This document shows positions 1-6,495 of a DNA stretch of 36,386 nt, piece after piece (within the stretch, counting starts at the first letter, position 1; every line of letters begins with the position of its first letter). The stretch covers positions 1 to 36,386 of the forward strand of contig JAICRU010000026.1 in NCBI GenBank assembly GCA_025937235.1. Reading direction: 5' to 3'. The position numbers and the translations under genes are program-made. Source of the DNA: Acidimicrobiia bacterium (GTDB lineage: Bacteria > Actinomycetota > Acidimicrobiia > Spongiisociales > ZC4RG35). A model generated the notes under the pieces. The model was given only the letters and a program-made list of their open reading frames with translations. It did not search any database and had not been told where the DNA came from.

Positions 1-557
1 GGGAGGCGGTTGACCGCGGCCAACTCCAAGAAGAGATCGACTACGTGGGGATCGAACTGGGTCCCGGCATGCCTGCGGATCTCGTTGACGGCGAACTCGA
101 CGGGGAGGGCACGCTGATACGCCCGGGTGGAGGTCATCGCGTCGAAAGCGTCGGCGACGAGGATGATCCGGCTCAGGATCGGGATCTCCTCACCGGTCAG
201 CCCGAACGGATAACCCCGGCCGTCGTACCTCTCATGGTGGTACAGGATCGCCTCGGCCACCCCGGGATCGAGACGGTTGCGTGTCATGGCGAACCCGAGC
301 TCGGGATGGCGGTTCATGAGCTCACGCTCGGACTCGTCCAGCGGGCCCGGCTTGCCCAGGATGCCCGGATCGAGATGGATCTTGCCCACGTCGTGGAGGA
401 CACCGGCGAGGGCGAGCCGATCGAGGTCGATGTCACCCAGGCCGATGCCGGTGCCGAGGTTCACGGCGAGATCGGAGACCCTGTGCACATGCCCGTGCAG
501 GTCCTCGATCACATCCACCATGACCTCGATCAGAATGTCCCTCGGCAGTTCCCGCAT
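1..557 (-). CDS. HD-GYP domain phosphodiesterase, 3' end cut off by window edge
   Basis: Probable cyclic-di-GMP phosphodiesterase of the HD-GYP family. Translating the minus strand from ATG at 557 gives 185 codons with no stop before the window edge. Visible family motifs are HVHRVS near residue 23, the HD dyad HDVGK at 55-59, NRHPE at 82-86, HHE at 107-109 and DGRGYP at 112-117, followed by VADAFDAMTS near 134-143. An in-frame TGA lies two codons before the ATG, so no longer N-terminus is possible and the protein starts directly with the catalytic domain, with no visible sensor or receiver domain. No good ribosome site is seen. A TATAGT hexamer (minus, 623-618) could be a distant -10. Hydrolysis of cyclic di-GMP is inferred from the family; some HD-GYP proteins act on other nucleotides. 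Confidence 0.88.
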   Translation of the reverse strand, partial: MRELPRDILIEVMVDVIEDLHGHVHRVSDLAVNLGTGIGLGDIDLDRLALAGVLHDVGKIHLDPGILGKPGPLDESERELMNRHPELGFAMTRNRLDPGVAEAILYHHERYDGRGYPFGLTGEEIPILSRIILVADAFDAMTSTRAYQRALPVEFAVNEIRRHAGTQFDPHVVDLFLELAAVNRL

Positions 558-661
558 TTGAAATCACCCGCCGGGAAGTCTCGTGGGAGTGGGCCCGCTG
601 GGGTATGGGCCGTATGGACTATATGCTCCTGGCCTTCCGGACTAGCCACGTAGGTCGCGAC

Positions 662-691
662 TTGGAAGCCCCCTAGGCAATTGGCTAAGTT
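662..691 (+). promoter_or_regulatory. Possible promoter for the riboswitch-metY transcript
   Basis: TTGGAA (662-667) and TAAGTT (686-691) are separated by 18 nt and would start transcription about 10 nt before the first paired base of the SAM riboswitch. Each hexamer matches consensus at four of six positions, so this is only a candidate. The rest of 558-709 holds nothing I can assign. Confidence 0.25.
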
Positions 692-709
692 TGCGCCAAG
701 CGAATGACG

Positions 710-792
710 CGCTCATCAAGAGCGGTGGAGGGACAGGCCCTGCGAAACCGCGGCAACCGACACGAACGGTGCCAATGCCTGAACGATGAGTG
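710..792 (+). promoter_or_regulatory. SAM-I type (S-box) riboswitch aptamer
   Basis: The stretch carries the conserved S-box core: AAGAGCGGTGGAGGGA, then GGCCC, GAAACC, GGCAACC and GGTGCCAATGCC. P1 forms from 710-717 with 785-792; P2a from GCGGT (722-726) with ACCGC (747-751), with a kink-turn-like internal loop; P2b from GGG (730-732) with CCC (738-740); P3 from GGCA (752-755) with TGCC (770-773). The P2b loop GG (736-737) can pair with CC (778-779) as the family pseudoknot. The P4 hairpin is almost absent, which recalls SAM-I/IV variants, although the kink-turn favours SAM-I. It lies upstream of a homocysteine-forming enzyme, the expected target of S-adenosylmethionine feedback. No T-rich terminator follows, so control is probably translational. 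Confidence 0.85.
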
Positions 793-851
793 GCCGAGGA
801 CGGCTATCCGTCGCGGTGCTCGGAAGAGCGCGTAGGACAGGAGAAACCGTT

Positions 852-926
852 ATGGCACAACTCGCCCGACCATCACACCCTGGCGACGCTTCGGCGCCAT
901 CCCTCCCGGCGCGGGGGAGACCATGA
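852..926 (+). CDS. Candidate 24-residue upstream ORF coupled to metY
   Basis: An ATG at 852 is preceded by AGGAG (839-843) with 8 nt spacing, one of the best ribosome sites in this region. It reads 24 codons and stops at TGA 924-926, overlapping the metY start codon as ATGA. The peptide begins MAQLARPSHPG and ends ARGRP. It is rich in Pro, Ala and Arg and has no Cys and no internal Met, so it does not look like the poly-Cys or Met attenuator peptides known from other actinobacteria. It lies between the riboswitch and metY, so ribosomes finishing it would be delivered to the metY start. Whether it is translated is inference. It could also be a chance frame in GC-rich leader RNA. Confidence 0.45.
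   Translation: MAQLARPSHPGDASAPSLPARGRP
881..919 (+). promoter_or_regulatory. Leader hairpins, the second hiding the metY ribosome site
   Basis: Two small stems precede metY. The first closes a TTCG tetraloop: CGC (887-889) with GCG (894-896), extended by TGG (881-883) with CCA (897-899) across a bulge. In the second, CTCCC (903-907) pairs with GGGAG (915-919), which is part of the GGGGGAG ribosome site of metY. Translation of the upstream ORF would open both. Pairing is read by eye and no folding energy was computed. Confidence 0.35.
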
Positions 927-2233
927 AAGATCACGACTTTGGATTCGACACCCGTCAGATCCATGCCGGGCAACGTCCCGATCCTGAGACCGGGGCGCGG
1001 GCCATGCCGATCTATGCCACGACCTCATTCGTCTTCGAGGACGCCCAGCAGGCTGCCGACCTGTTCTCGTTGCAGAGCTTCGGGAACATCTACTCCAGGA
1101 TCGGCAACCCGACCAACGCTGCCTTCGAGGAGAGGATGGCCTCACTGGAGGGAGGTTTGGGGGCGCTGGCTACCAGCTCCGGGCAGGCCGCCCAGCTGAT
1201 AGCCATCTTCACGCTGTGCAACTCGGGTGACGAGATCGTGGCCTCCCGGTCACTCTATGGAGGCACCTTCACCCAATTCGACGTGACGTTGCGCCGGATG
1301 GGGATCAACGTGACTTTCGTCGACATCCATGACCACGGTGCGGTCAAAGAGGCGATAACGGCGAAGACGAAAGCGATCTACGGGGAGACGATCGGCAACC
1401 CGGCGGCGGACATCCTCGACATCAGGGCCATCGCAGACATCGCCCACGACAACGGGATTCCCCTGATCGTCGACAACACCTTCGCCACTCCCTACTTGTG
1501 CCGGCCCATCGAGTACGGGGCCGACATAGTGGTCCACTCGGCGACGAAGTTCATAGGCGGGCACGGCGTCGTAATCGGCGGCGTCATCGTGGAATCCGGC
1601 CTCTTCCCCTTCGACAATGGGAACTTCCCGGGTCTGACCGAGCCCTCCCCGGCCTACCACGACCTGATGTTCTGGGAGAATTTCAGGGAGTACGCCTACT
1701 TGATGAAGGCCCGTGTCGAGTCCTTGCGTGACATCGGGGCCGCCATGTCGCCGTTCAATGCCTTCATCCTCCTGCTCGGGCTCGAGACGTTGTCACTGCG
1801 TATGGCCAGACACACCGATAACGCACGCAAGGTGGCCGAGTTCCTCGCCGGGCACCCGGACGTCGCCTGGGTCCGGTTTCCGGTATTCGACGACAACCCA
1901 TGGACCGACCTGGCGAGGAAGTACGTGCCGGAGGGCCCCGGGGCAGTGTTCACGTTCGGCGTCGAGGGAGGCTTCGATGCCGCCGCCGCGTTCATCGCCG
2001 GCGTGGAGCTCGCCTCCCATCTGGCCAATGTGGGTGATGCGAAGACCCTGGTCATACACCCGGCCAGCACCACACATCAGCAGGTTCCCGTCGAGGAGCG
2101 GAGAGCGGCCGGGGTCGGTGACGAGATGATCCGGATCTCGGTGGGAATGGAGGACGTGGATGACATCATCTGGGATCTGGGCCAGGCCCTGGGAGGGGGG
2201 GTGGGGGATATCACTGAAGGGGGCCGGCGATGA
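923..2233 (+). CDS. metY: O-acetylhomoserine aminocarboxypropyltransferase (sulfhydrylase)
   Basis: PLP enzyme of the Cys/Met-metabolism family that makes homocysteine from O-acetylhomoserine and sulfide (direct sulfhydrylation). The 436 residues are the usual MetY length, longer than MetB or MetZ. The N-terminus reads FDTRQIHAGQ, with YSRIGNPTN at 57-65, the PLP-nitrogen Asp in LIVDNTFATP (D184) and the Schiff-base lysine in HSATKFIGGHG (K209). The start ATG has GGGGGAG 3-9 nt upstream. A SAM-I riboswitch and a small ORF precede it, which fits feedback by S-adenosylmethionine. It overlaps the next gene by 4 nt (ATGA), so the CoA-binding protein is co-translated. O-succinylhomoserine as substrate cannot be excluded from sequence. 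Confidence 0.93.
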   Translation: MKDHDFGFDTRQIHAGQRPDPETGARAMPIYATTSFVFEDAQQAADLFSLQSFGNIYSRIGNPTNAAFEERMASLEGGLGALATSSGQAAQLIAIFTLCNSGDEIVASRSLYGGTFTQFDVTLRRMGINVTFVDIHDHGAVKEAITAKTKAIYGETIGNPAADILDIRAIADIAHDNGIPLIVDNTFATPYLCRPIEYGADIVVHSATKFIGGHGVVIGGVIVESGLFPFDNGNFPGLTEPSPAYHDLMFWENFREYAYLMKARVESLRDIGAAMSPFNAFILLLGLETLSLRMARHTDNARKVAEFLAGHPDVAWVRFPVFDDNPWTDLARKYVPEGPGAVFTFGVEGGFDAAAAFIAGVELASHLANVGDAKTLVIHPASTTHQQVPVEERRAAGVGDEMIRISVGMEDVDDIIWDLGQALGGGVGDITEGGRR

Positions 2234-2712
2234 CCGCTGTGCTGCACGAGACGACCGCCCTGGAGCGTCTTCAGATCATCCAGGCGGCCCGGAGCGTGGC
2301 TCTGGTCGGGGTCTCAGCCAACATCCTCAGGTCGTCCAATTTCGTGGCCACCTATCTGGTGCGCACCGATCTCGACATGTACCCGGTGAACCCGATGTAC
2401 GACGAGATCCTCGGGCTGAAGAGCTACCCGTCGCTTGCCGACTTGCCGGTGGTGCCGGACATCGTCGATGTCTTCCGCCGACGAGACGAGCTGCCCAACG
2501 TGGTCGATGAGGCGATCGCGGTTGGTGCCAAGGTGGTGTGGTTCCAGCTGGGCCTGCGTCACGACGAGGCTGCGGCCAGGGCGGAGGAAGCCGGTCTCCA
2601 GGTCGTCCAGGACCGCTGTCTGAAGATCGAGCATGCCCGGTTCTCGGGGAAGCTGCACCTGGCCGGTTTCAACACCGGGGTGATCTCGTCCCGCCGGCGG
2701 CGACCGATCTGA
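2230..2712 (+). CDS. CoA-binding domain protein (YccU-like)
   Basis: A 160-residue single-domain Rossmann protein of the CoA_binding_2 type. Visible family features are ARSVALVGVSAN at about 20-31 (the dinucleotide-type loop), YPVNPMYDEILG, and the C-terminal DRCLKIEH segment. Homologues bind CoA or acyl-CoA, and no enzymatic reaction is firmly known for the stand-alone form. It overlaps metY by 4 nt and is therefore probably expressed under the same SAM riboswitch. The metY-CoA-binding pairing recurs in many bacteria, which suggests a link to O-acylhomoserine or sulfur metabolism, but that role is inference. Confidence 0.85.
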   Translation: MTAVLHETTALERLQIIQAARSVALVGVSANILRSSNFVATYLVRTDLDMYPVNPMYDEILGLKSYPSLADLPVVPDIVDVFRRRDELPNVVDEAIAVGAKVVWFQLGLRHDEAAARAEEAGLQVVQDRCLKIEHARFSGKLHLAGFNTGVISSRRRRPI

Positions 2713-2718
2713 GTCAGA
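2708..2718. repeat. Dyad containing both convergent stop codons
   Basis: TCTGA-G-TCAGA: the CoA-binding protein's stop (TGA 2710-2712) and the opposing stop of the BtpA-family gene (2716-2714) sit in the two 5-bp arms. Too short and without a T tract to be called a terminator alone. Confidence 0.4.
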
Positions 2719-3505
2719 CGAGACCGTGGTGCCGGGCCGCCTCGATGAAGGCGGCAACCCGCCCCGGGTCGAGCCGGCCGGTGGCCACGCCGTCGACTTT
2801 GAGCGAAGAACCGACGATGACGTTATCTGCGATCTCGGCCAGAGAGCCCAGGTTGTCGACACCTGCGCCCGATCCGATGACCAGACGTGTCCCCTTGGGG
2901 AGCACGGAACGGACCGCGGCCACCTCGGTGGCATCGGGCCCCACGCCGGTGCCGGGCCCGGAGACGATCACGGCATCTGCTCGCCCTCTCCCAACGGTGT
3001 CCTCCACCGCCTGCTCGAGCACCAGACCGGGCGGAGGGGTGGCGTGTTTCACCATCACATCCGCCCAGATCTCGACCTCCGGCGCCAGCCATGCCCGACG
3101 CCGGGCCAGTTGGTCGGCATGCCCCGTGATCGGCCCCTGATCGGTGTACATCACACCGGTCAACACATTGACTCGTATGAACGCCGCCCCGGTCACCGCG
3201 GCAATGCCCAGCGCCGACAAGGCATCGTTTCGCAGCACGTTGACTCCCACCGGGAGGCGGGTCTCCCGGACGACCCCGTCGACGGCGATACCCATGGCGG
3301 CGATGGTCTCGGGGTCGGATGAGTCGGGGTGGAAGGGGACATCGCCGAAGTTCTCCACGAGGAGGGAGGGGAAACCGGCCTTCGCCAGTGTGGTGGCCTC
3401 GGTGATCGATGTCTCGAGTACTTCGGCCATCGAGCCCCCATACCCGGGGGAGCCGGGCAGCGGGAGCAGATGGATCATCCCCACCAAACGGGGGACAGGG
3501 CTCAC
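2714..3505 (-). CDS. BtpA/SgcQ family TIM-barrel protein
   Basis: A 263-residue protein of the BtpA family, named after a cyanobacterial photosystem I biogenesis factor but widespread in non-phototrophs, where the function is unsettled; relatives are predicted TIM-barrel phosphosugar-binding proteins. The family signature is seen in GMIHLLPLPGSP at 9-20, LLVENFGDVPF, GVNVLRND, FIRVNVLTGVMYTDQG, IVSGPGTG and NVIVGSSLKVDG. The start is taken as GTG at 3505 because the family begins just before GMIHLLPLPG and this GTG overlaps the stop of the upstream gene as GTGA, a coupling arrangement. A longer reading to 3661 would run through the neighbour's coding sequence. A sugar or nucleoside catabolic role is only possible, not shown. 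Confidence 0.85.
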   Translation of the reverse strand: MSPVPRLVGMIHLLPLPGSPGYGGSMAEVLETSITEATTLAKAGFPSLLVENFGDVPFHPDSSDPETIAAMGIAVDGVVRETRLPVGVNVLRNDALSALGIAAVTGAAFIRVNVLTGVMYTDQGPITGHADQLARRRAWLAPEVEIWADVMVKHATPPPGLVLEQAVEDTVGRGRADAVIVSGPGTGVGPDATEVAAVRSVLPKGTRLVIGSGAGVDNLGSLAEIADNVIVGSSLKVDGVATGRLDPGRVAAFIEAARHHGLV

Positions 3506-4233
3506 AGATAGGCCCTGGCCACCTGCATCGCCTTCTCGGCGTAGTCTCCCGAGACCTTGAGGTTGGTCTTGGCCGGACTGATCCTGCGCACCGCGACCCG
3601 TGCCCACTCCGAAGCCGAGCCCTTGATCAACTGGTCGGTGTCCTCGGGGCCGTACACCCATTTGGCGTAACCGGGGCCGATGAGCTCGACGCGGACCGGC
3701 TCGTAGTCCTCACCGGCGTGCTTGAAGGCGTGAGGCAGCGTTTTCCAGCCCAGCCAGCAGACGTGGCGGATGCGAGGGGTGTCCTCGACTTCGATCCCCA
3801 GTGTCGCATAGATGTCGAGACCGTGCATCCAGGTCTCCATGAGTCTGAAGGTGGCGAAGGTGCGGGCGCTCATGTCGCCCTCGATCCACTCGATCCGGTC
3901 CTCCGCCTCCATGTGAGACAAGGGCTCGACTACCTTCGCCCGCCCGCCGCGCCACCACTCGATGACGTCTTGAGGGCGCATCTCCCGGCCCTTCTTGATC
4001 GCCTCGGCGCGAAGCGGGCCGAGCTTGGGGGCCGTCTGCCATCGTTTGAGCTTGTCACCCCCGGCGATCGTGTCGGCGGCGAGCTCCTCGAAATCGGCGA
4101 GGTGGGCAATAGTGTCGCGAACCGTCCACGGTTTGGCCGGCGTGACCATGTCCCAGATCTTGATGGGAATCCTCTGCAGCGACTGATCGAGGAACTGTTG
4201 TTCGGCTACCAGATCCGAAAGGATGTCTCGCAC
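3502..4233 (-). CDS. TIGR03084-type DinB/MDMPI metal-binding protein
   Basis: A 243-residue protein of the actinobacterial TIGR03084 family, within the DinB/YfiT/mycothiol-dependent maleylpyruvate isomerase fold. The expected metal triad is visible: H44 in TIAHLADFE, then E133 and H137 in ETWMHGLDIYATLG. PWTVRDTIAHL is the usual N-terminal helix. Members are thought to be thiol-dependent transferases or isomerases using mycothiol, but the substrate is unknown. Start is GTG at 4233, with TACCAT 6 nt upstream, which suggests a leaderless message. The stop overlaps the GTG of the BtpA-family gene (GTGA), so the two proteins are translationally coupled. Confidence 0.82.
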   Translation of the reverse strand: MRDILSDLVAEQQFLDQSLQRIPIKIWDMVTPAKPWTVRDTIAHLADFEELAADTIAGGDKLKRWQTAPKLGPLRAEAIKKGREMRPQDVIEWWRGGRAKVVEPLSHMEAEDRIEWIEGDMSARTFATFRLMETWMHGLDIYATLGIEVEDTPRIRHVCWLGWKTLPHAFKHAGEDYEPVRVELIGPGYAKWVYGPEDTDQLIKGSASEWARVAVRRISPAKTNLKVSGDYAEKAMQVARAYL

Positions 4234-4239
4234 CCGCCA

Positions 4240-4245
4240 ATGGTA
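4240..4245 (-). promoter_or_regulatory. -10 element for a leaderless start
   Basis: Reading leftward, TACCAT (4245-4240) is followed by 6 nt and then the GTG at 4233, so transcription would begin at or next to the start codon. No ribosome site is present. No clear -35 was found. Confidence 0.45.
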
Positions 4246-4284
4246 GCCCCCGAGCAGGGTTTATACCCAGGCCGAAACAGCCTG

Positions 4285-5409
4285 TCACCAGGGTCTTTCG
4301 GCGTGCTCCTCGGTCATCGGCTCAGGCAGATGGGAAGGCTTGGGTGCAGCTACCAGGTCGTTGAGGGTGTCGATCATCGCCCGGAGGCGGCCGAAATGAC
4401 GACGGTCGAACACGAAGGCGATCCGATGCAGGTGCAGCGCGTCGCTGTCCTCGGTCTCAGCCGCGGTCGCGGCCACCTTCTCGATCCGACCGTCCACGAC
4501 GATGTCTGAGTACTCATCGTTGAGACGCTCGACGGTGGCATCGGAGGGATCCTCGTTGAGGCGGAGAACGAGCCTGCCGCCCGAGTAGCGCTGGGAGTGA
4601 TAGTTGCCATAGAAATGCCAGATGTGCTCCGCCGCCGCCTGGTGGTCGGTCGTGTGCAGGAAGAGGTTCAGGTCGGACTCGCTGATCAGCCCTCGGGCCA
4701 GCTGCTGATCTGTCATGAACTCGATCATGGGGCCCCAGTATTCGGTTCCTTCGGCCTCGAGCAGGACGATCGGATGTAGGTCGCTCTTCCCGGTCTGGAC
4801 CAAGGTGAGAAGCTCGAAGGTCTCGTCGAGAGTGCCCCAGCCACCAGGGAGGAGGACGAAGGCGTGGGCCTCCTTCACGAAGCCCAGCTTCCTCGTGAAG
4901 AAGTACTTGAAGTTGACGATGCGGTCGGGCGAGATGTGGAGGTTGGCCTCGTCCTCGAAGGGGAGCCTGATGTTCACGCCGTAGGCGTGGTCGATCCCGG
5001 CGCCCCTGCTCCCTGCCTCCATGATCCCCGGGCCGGCCCCGGTGATGACCCCCCAACCGCTTTCTGCCATGGTCTCGGCGAAATCCGCCGTAATGAGATA
5101 GTTGGGGTCGTCCTCCCCGATCCGGGCAGACCCGTAGATCGTCACCTTTGGCTCCTCGTGCCGGGCAAAGACGAGGTTGGAGTACCTCATCTCCTTCAAC
5201 GAGGTGTTGATCAGCTTGAGATCGGCCTTCGAGGCGCCGTCTCTCCCCAACTTGAGGGAAGTGACGATCATCTCGGCGATCAGATCGGCATGCTCCGATG
5301 TGGTGGCGCCGGCGACGAGCTCACCAACCATTGCATCGAGCTCTGGGTTGCCCAGGTCGTACGGCATCGTCGCGACGCTAACGGGTTCCCGCAGGGAGAA
5401 CGGTCCCAC
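4285..5409 (-). CDS. LOG-family (TIGR00730, lysine-decarboxylase-like) protein
   Basis: Long-form member of the TIGR00730 / LOG family, 374 residues from GTG 5409. The Rossmann core shows VTIYGSARIGEDDPNY, WGVITGAGPGIMEAGSRGA and the hallmark PGGWGTLDETFEL motif. Short LOG proteins release cytokinin-type bases from their ribotides by phosphoribohydrolase action. The long bacterial form with an extra C-terminal region (about residues 260-374 here) is related to nucleotide 5'-monophosphate nucleosidases, so nucleotide salvage is the likeliest role. An ATG at 5367 (MPYDLGNPELD) would give 360 residues and neither start has a good ribosome site, so the exact N-terminus is open. It lies downstream of the CobS-like gene after a 96-nt gap containing competing hairpins. 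Confidence 0.85.
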   Translation of the reverse strand: MGPFSLREPVSVATMPYDLGNPELDAMVGELVAGATTSEHADLIAEMIVTSLKLGRDGASKADLKLINTSLKEMRYSNLVFARHEEPKVTIYGSARIGEDDPNYLITADFAETMAESGWGVITGAGPGIMEAGSRGAGIDHAYGVNIRLPFEDEANLHISPDRIVNFKYFFTRKLGFVKEAHAFVLLPGGWGTLDETFELLTLVQTGKSDLHPIVLLEAEGTEYWGPMIEFMTDQQLARGLISESDLNLFLHTTDHQAAAEHIWHFYGNYHSQRYSGGRLVLRLNEDPSDATVERLNDEYSDIVVDGRIEKVAATAAETEDSDALHLHRIAFVFDRRHFGRLRAMIDTLNDLVAAPKPSHLPEPMTEEHAERPW

Positions 5410-5419
5410 GGGCCGGCCA

Positions 5420-5459
5420 CCGTCGTCGGCTGACGGGGTGGGCGGACGACGGGTCGTCC
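5420..5459 (-). promoter_or_regulatory. Mutually exclusive hairpins in the leader of the LOG-family gene
   Basis: In the minus-strand transcript, GGACGAC (5459-5453) pairs with GTCGTCC (5450-5444) across a 2-nt loop. The same middle strand can instead pair through CCGTCGTC (5452-5445) with GACGACGG (5427-5420). Three-strand competition of this kind is how attenuators work, but no T-tract or known ligand motif is present. Confidence 0.3.
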
Positions 5460-5505
5460 CAGGCGGATTCTCGGCACGAGCGCCTTCTCGATCCGAGTAG
5501 ACCCG

Positions 5506-6495
5506 TCAAAACGGCCGGACGGTGGGTCCCTTTCTCACCACGGCGTTCCAGACCGTCTCGTAATGGTCCCGGTCGAAGGGATCGACATGGGGGAGCACGT
5601 ACTCCTCCCACGCCAGCCGGAGCGGATCCGGCCGGTCCGCATAGACCAAGAGCCCGGTGGGGATCCGGTCGAGGACCGAACGTAGCGACAGCGGCGTCTC
5701 TACCCGGACCCCCGAGTCTTGCGCCTCGAATGAAGCATTGACCTCCACCGCGAGCCGGGCGATCGCCACCACGTACTCCGGGTGGAGATGGGGATAGCGA
5801 CGTGACAGCATCGTCTCGACCTGGTCACCGCCCGGGAAGCTCTTCTCCCAGATCACCCAGCGGTCGGCGAACGCCTTGTTCAGGGTTTGGGTGCCTGCGT
5901 AGTCGCGGAGGTCCGTCGGGTTCATCGTCCCGAAGATCCGTACGTCATCACGCAATCGGACGGTCTCCCCCGTGGGGAGGTCGAGAGACGAATAGCGGTC
6001 GAGGAGCCCGTGCAGCGCGAAGAGGGTCTCCGCACCCGCCGCATTCAGCTCGGAGAGGTTGAGCAGCGCCGGGCCACGCAAGGCCCGCGTGATGTCGCCG
6101 TCCTCCCAGCGGCTCTCCGTGCCTCCCTTCCCGTCCCCGTGGAGCCGGGTGGAGCCGATCAGTGTCACATCCCGGACCTCGCCGGTGAGGGGGATGCGGA
6201 AGTAGGGCAATCCCATAGCGGCGCCGAACTGTTCGATGTCGTGGTCCTTCCCCGTCCCCATGTGGCCGCGCACGGCGACATGGAGGGGCACGAGGCCCTC
6301 CGCCCCCGACATCCGGGCCTGCTCCAGCTGGGCAAACCTGTAGAGCATCCCGAGATCGACGTAGTGGGGGTCGGGCTCGGGGATTTTCCGCGATCTCAGC
6401 TCGAACTCCGCGGTGTCCTCCGGCACCTCGAATTTCTCGAGGACGATCGGGACGCCTTCTCCCGAAGGATCTTCGAATGTCACTTTCTCAGGCAA
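5506..6495 (-). CDS. CobS-like AAA+ ATPase with degenerate Walker motifs
   Basis: MoxR/CobS-type AAA+ protein, 329 residues from TTG 6495. That start is chosen because AGGAGAG lies 5 nt upstream and it overlaps the VWA gene stop by 8 nt; GTG at 6483 is the alternative. The P-loop GHMGTGKDHDIEQF (77-90) resembles the CobS form GTGKSTHIEQ but has Asp at the Mg-coordinating Ser/Thr. The Walker B equivalent LLNLSELNAA has Ser where DE is expected and keeps only the Glu (S148-E149). Sensor Asn (GTMNP, N192) and the GTQTLNKAFADRW arginine region are present. Such ATPases remodel targets with a VWA partner, here the gene immediately upstream. Whether this one hydrolyses ATP is doubtful. No cobaltochelatase CobN is in the window. 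Confidence 0.85.
   Translation of the reverse strand: MPEKVTFEDPSGEGVPIVLEKFEVPEDTAEFELRSRKIPEPDPHYVDLGMLYRFAQLEQARMSGAEGLVPLHVAVRGHMGTGKDHDIEQFGAAMGLPYFRIPLTGEVRDVTLIGSTRLHGDGKGGTESRWEDGDITRALRGPALLNLSELNAAGAETLFALHGLLDRYSSLDLPTGETVRLRDDVRIFGTMNPTDLRDYAGTQTLNKAFADRWVIWEKSFPGGDQVETMLSRRYPHLHPEYVVAIARLAVEVNASFEAQDSGVRVETPLSLRSVLDRIPTGLLVYADRPDPLRLAWEEYVLPHVDPFDRDHYETVWNAVVRKGPTVRPF

Noticed and set aside
45-653. Plus-strand open frame of 202 codons
   Set aside because: Antisense to the HD-GYP gene, whose motifs are unmistakable; the plus reading has no domain and reflects high third-position GC.
3409-4509. Plus-strand open frame of 366 codons
   Set aside because: Runs antisense across the TIGR03084 gene and parts of its neighbours; rich in Arg, Gly and His with no recognisable fold.
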